Shown here in pieces: positions 62,356 through 64,000 of a stretch of 64,000 nt of DNA (position 1 is the stretch's first letter; each line of letters starts with the position of its first letter). The stretch spans positions 558,001 to 622,000 of the forward strand of contig NZ_CP022188.1 of NCBI RefSeq assembly GCF_003111665.1, in the 5' to 3' direction. The DNA is from Parazoarcus communis (GTDB lineage Bacteria > Pseudomonadota > Gammaproteobacteria > Burkholderiales > Rhodocyclaceae). The notes beneath the pieces are model-generated. The model did not search any database. It saw nothing but the letters and a program-made list of their open reading frames with translations, and was not told where the DNA came from. The translations under genes and the position numbers were made by a program.

Positions 62356-64000
62356 CGTGGCAACTCGAGATGGAAGCTTGCGCCCTCTCCAGGCGCGCTC
62401 TCGGCCCACACCCGTCCGCCCATGCGCTGCATCGCCTTCCGCACGATCGCCAGGCCGACGCCGGTGCCGGAATAATCTTCCGCGCGCTGAAGCCGCTGAA
62501 AAATATCGAAAATGCGATCGTGGAATTTCATGTCGAATCCTATGCCGTTGTCGCGTACGAACAGGTGGCACCAATCGCCCTCCGCGCGCGCAACGATACG
62601 AATCTTCGCTGGTCGTGCCTGACGCGAATACTTGAGTGCATTGCCCACCAGATTGCGCAGAACCTGCGCCAGACCGTCAGGGTCCACTTCTACGGAAATG
62701 TCAGAAACATCAACATCGATATGCACCTGGTTTTCGTCGATCTCCGCTGCATGTTCCGCGAGTATGCCACGCAGAACAGTGGCAAGGTTGACGCTGGTGC
62801 GCTGCAGACTGCGTCGCTCCATCCGCGAATAGGCGAGCAGATCGTCGATCAGCCGGGCCATCTGCTTGACGCCGGCGCGGATATTTCCGATGAAGAGCCG
62901 CCCTTCCTCGTCCAGACGATCCACATGGTCCTCGAGCAACAGGTGGCTGTAGCCGTCGATCCCCCGCAACGGCGCCTTGAGATCATGCGCAACCGAATAG
63001 GCAAAGGTTTCAAGCTCGTCGTTGAGTGCGGCAAGTTCGTTCGTACGCTGTTCGACGCGCAACTCCAGATCGGCATTCAGTTGCCGGATCCGCGCTTCCG
63101 CAGTCTTGCGCTCGGTCACGTCCAGCAGGGTTCCGATGACGACCGTTCCTTCCTCATGAGGGATGCCGATCCCGTAGACCTCTGCCAGAAACTCCGAGCC
63201 GTCGTGCCGCTTCGCGCGCAGCACATAGTGCGCCCGGTCGGTATTGCCCGCCTCCCTGAGTCGCAACTGCCCCTCAACCAGAGGCAGATCAGCCGTCTGC
63301 ACCAGCGCGCTGACCGGCACGCCCACAATGCTCTCCGTGGTGTAACCGAACCATTCGGCAAGCTGCGGATTGCCGTATAGCATCCGCCCATCGTGGATCA
63401 GAAAAACTCCCACCAGTGCATGTTCGACCAGACTGCGAAAGCGCTCTTCACTCGCCGCCACGGCAGCAGACGCGGTCTTCTCCTGCTGGAGATCGTAGCA
63501 ACTGCCGATAAAACCCAGAAAGACCCCGTCAGTGCCGAACAAGGGCTCACCGTGGTCCGAGAGCCAGTGATAGCCCCCATCATGAAAGCGCAGCCGATAC
63601 TCGGTCACAAAGGCCTCCCGCCTAGCCATGGCATCGGAATACACCTGCCGACAGCCTGCGACATCGTCGGGATGCACCCCTTGAAACCAGCCTTCGCCAA
63701 GCTCCTGGACGACTTCCCGACCGGTAAACGCCTGCCACGCGCGATTGACGTAATTTCGGCGGCCGTCCGCCCCTGCCCGCCAGGTGGGGTTGGGCATGCA
63801 TTCAAGCAGGCGGACGTGGAAGTCGCGGGAATCGAGCACCTCGCGCATGAGGTCGGCCAGCGCCGTATCCAGTTGTCCCAGTTCATCCGCTCCCGAGACC
63901 GGCTCGGGCAAGGTTCCGCCACGCGCCTGCGACCGGGCATACACCAACAGGCGCTCAATGCGGTTGGTCAGCAGCACGCTGACCATGACCCAGATGGCCC
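62352..64000 (-). CDS. Multi-PAS sensor histidine kinase, 3' part (5' end outside window)
   Basis: At least 549 residues; the frame is open to the window edge, so the gene continues beyond 64000. The visible part starts with the end of a membrane helix and a HAMP-like segment (TNRIERLLVYARSQARGG), then three PAS/PAC regions, DLKAPLRGIDGYSHL (H-box with SVAHDLKAPLRG), NLVGNALKYS (N-box), DNGIGFD and GTGVGLAIVRK. The DHp type is that of bacteriophytochrome/HisKA kinases. It is coupled by ATGA to the single-domain response regulator. Confidence 0.9.
   Translation of the reverse strand, partial: AIWVMVSVLLTNRIERLLVYARSQARGGTLPEPVSGADELGQLDTALADLMREVLDSRDFHVRLLECMPNPTWRAGADGRRNYVNRAWQAFTGREVVQELGEGWFQGVHPDDVAGCRQVYSDAMARREAFVTEYRLRFHDGGYHWLSDHGEPLFGTDGVFLGFIGSCYDLQQEKTASAAVAASEERFRSLVEHALVGVFLIHDGRMLYGNPQLAEWFGYTTESIVGVPVSALVQTADLPLVEGQLRLREAGNTDRAHYVLRAKRHDGSEFLAEVYGIGIPHEEGTVVIGTLLDVTERKTAEARIRQLNADLELRVEQRTNELAALNDELETFAYSVAHDLKAPLRGIDGYSHLLLEDHVDRLDEEGRLFIGNIRAGVKQMARLIDDLLAYSRMERRSLQRTSVNLATVLRGILAEHAAEIDENQVHIDVDVSDISVEVDPDGLAQVLRNLVGNALKYSRQARPAKIRIVARAEGDWCHLFVRDNGIGFDMKFHDRIFDIFQRLQRAEDYSGTGVGLAIVRKAMQRMGGRVWAESAPGEGASFHLELPR

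Overview
This is a 64 kb piece of a GC-rich chromosome (roughly 65% GC by eye), densely packed with short intergenic gaps and many 1-4 bp start/stop overlaps. The gene content (pilS-pilR beside a small PP0621-like gene, waaA, dsbB, azoR, several PAS/GGDEF/EAL proteins, ACR3-type arsenic resistance, a cyclic-glucan-synthase-like giant) suggests a free-living betaproteobacterium, most likely Rhodocyclales (Azoarcus/Thauera type). That placement is inference from gene content only. I see no rRNA, tRNA, CRISPR, insertion sequence or prophage.

Layout. 1-6015: 3' part of a giant NdvB-like glucan synthase/phosphorylase gene. 6092-10638: arsenic operon arsR-arsC1-arsC2-acr3-arsD-arsA behind an operator-promoter that abuts the arsR start codon. 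10678-13564: divergent LysR and pirin-DoxX-flavodoxin-like quinone reductase, with a perfect 19-bp palindrome between them. 13622-19793 (minus): a seven-gene operon, DeoR regulator, solute-binding protein, two permeases, ATPase, calcineurin-like phosphodiesterase and HAD phosphatase, headed by two identical 12-bp palindromes. 19897-22848: alpha/beta hydrolase, DMT exporter and divergent LysR. 23128-25816: an orphan ParA-like ATPase and a GAF-PAS-PAS-GGDEF protein.

26113-34575: a glycan-processing region. Two minus-strand translationally coupled sets (GT2, GT39-like, GtrA; and epimerase, ArnT-like transferase, sialidase-fold protein, small membrane protein) flank a plus-strand YdjC/ChbG deacetylase gene. 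34691-39142: waaA, then pilR, pilS and a PP0621-like gene. 39281-42386: an aminotransferase divergent from mtnA plus a class II aldolase, an arrangement fitting the DHAP-shunt type of methylthioadenosine salvage. 42433-50822: PAS-GGDEF-EAL protein, two tandem beta-hydroxyacid dehydrogenases, ybiB, a second pirin, azoR with divergent LysR, and dsbB. 50868-55776: PilZ protein, a DUF2892 protein and a two-gene RND efflux system behind an ArsR/BigR-like palindrome. 55860-59384: CbiX-like, TcdA, an MBL-fold hydrolase and a PatB/MalY aminotransferase. 59395-64000 (minus): a sensor kinase running off the window, a single-domain response regulator and a REC-REC-PAS-GGDEF-EAL output protein.

The best candidates for undescribed biology are the DeoR/ABC/phosphodiesterase/HAD operon with its twin operators, and the sialidase/ArnT/epimerase/membrane-protein cassette. 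Both have clear operon structure but no assignable substrate from sequence alone.
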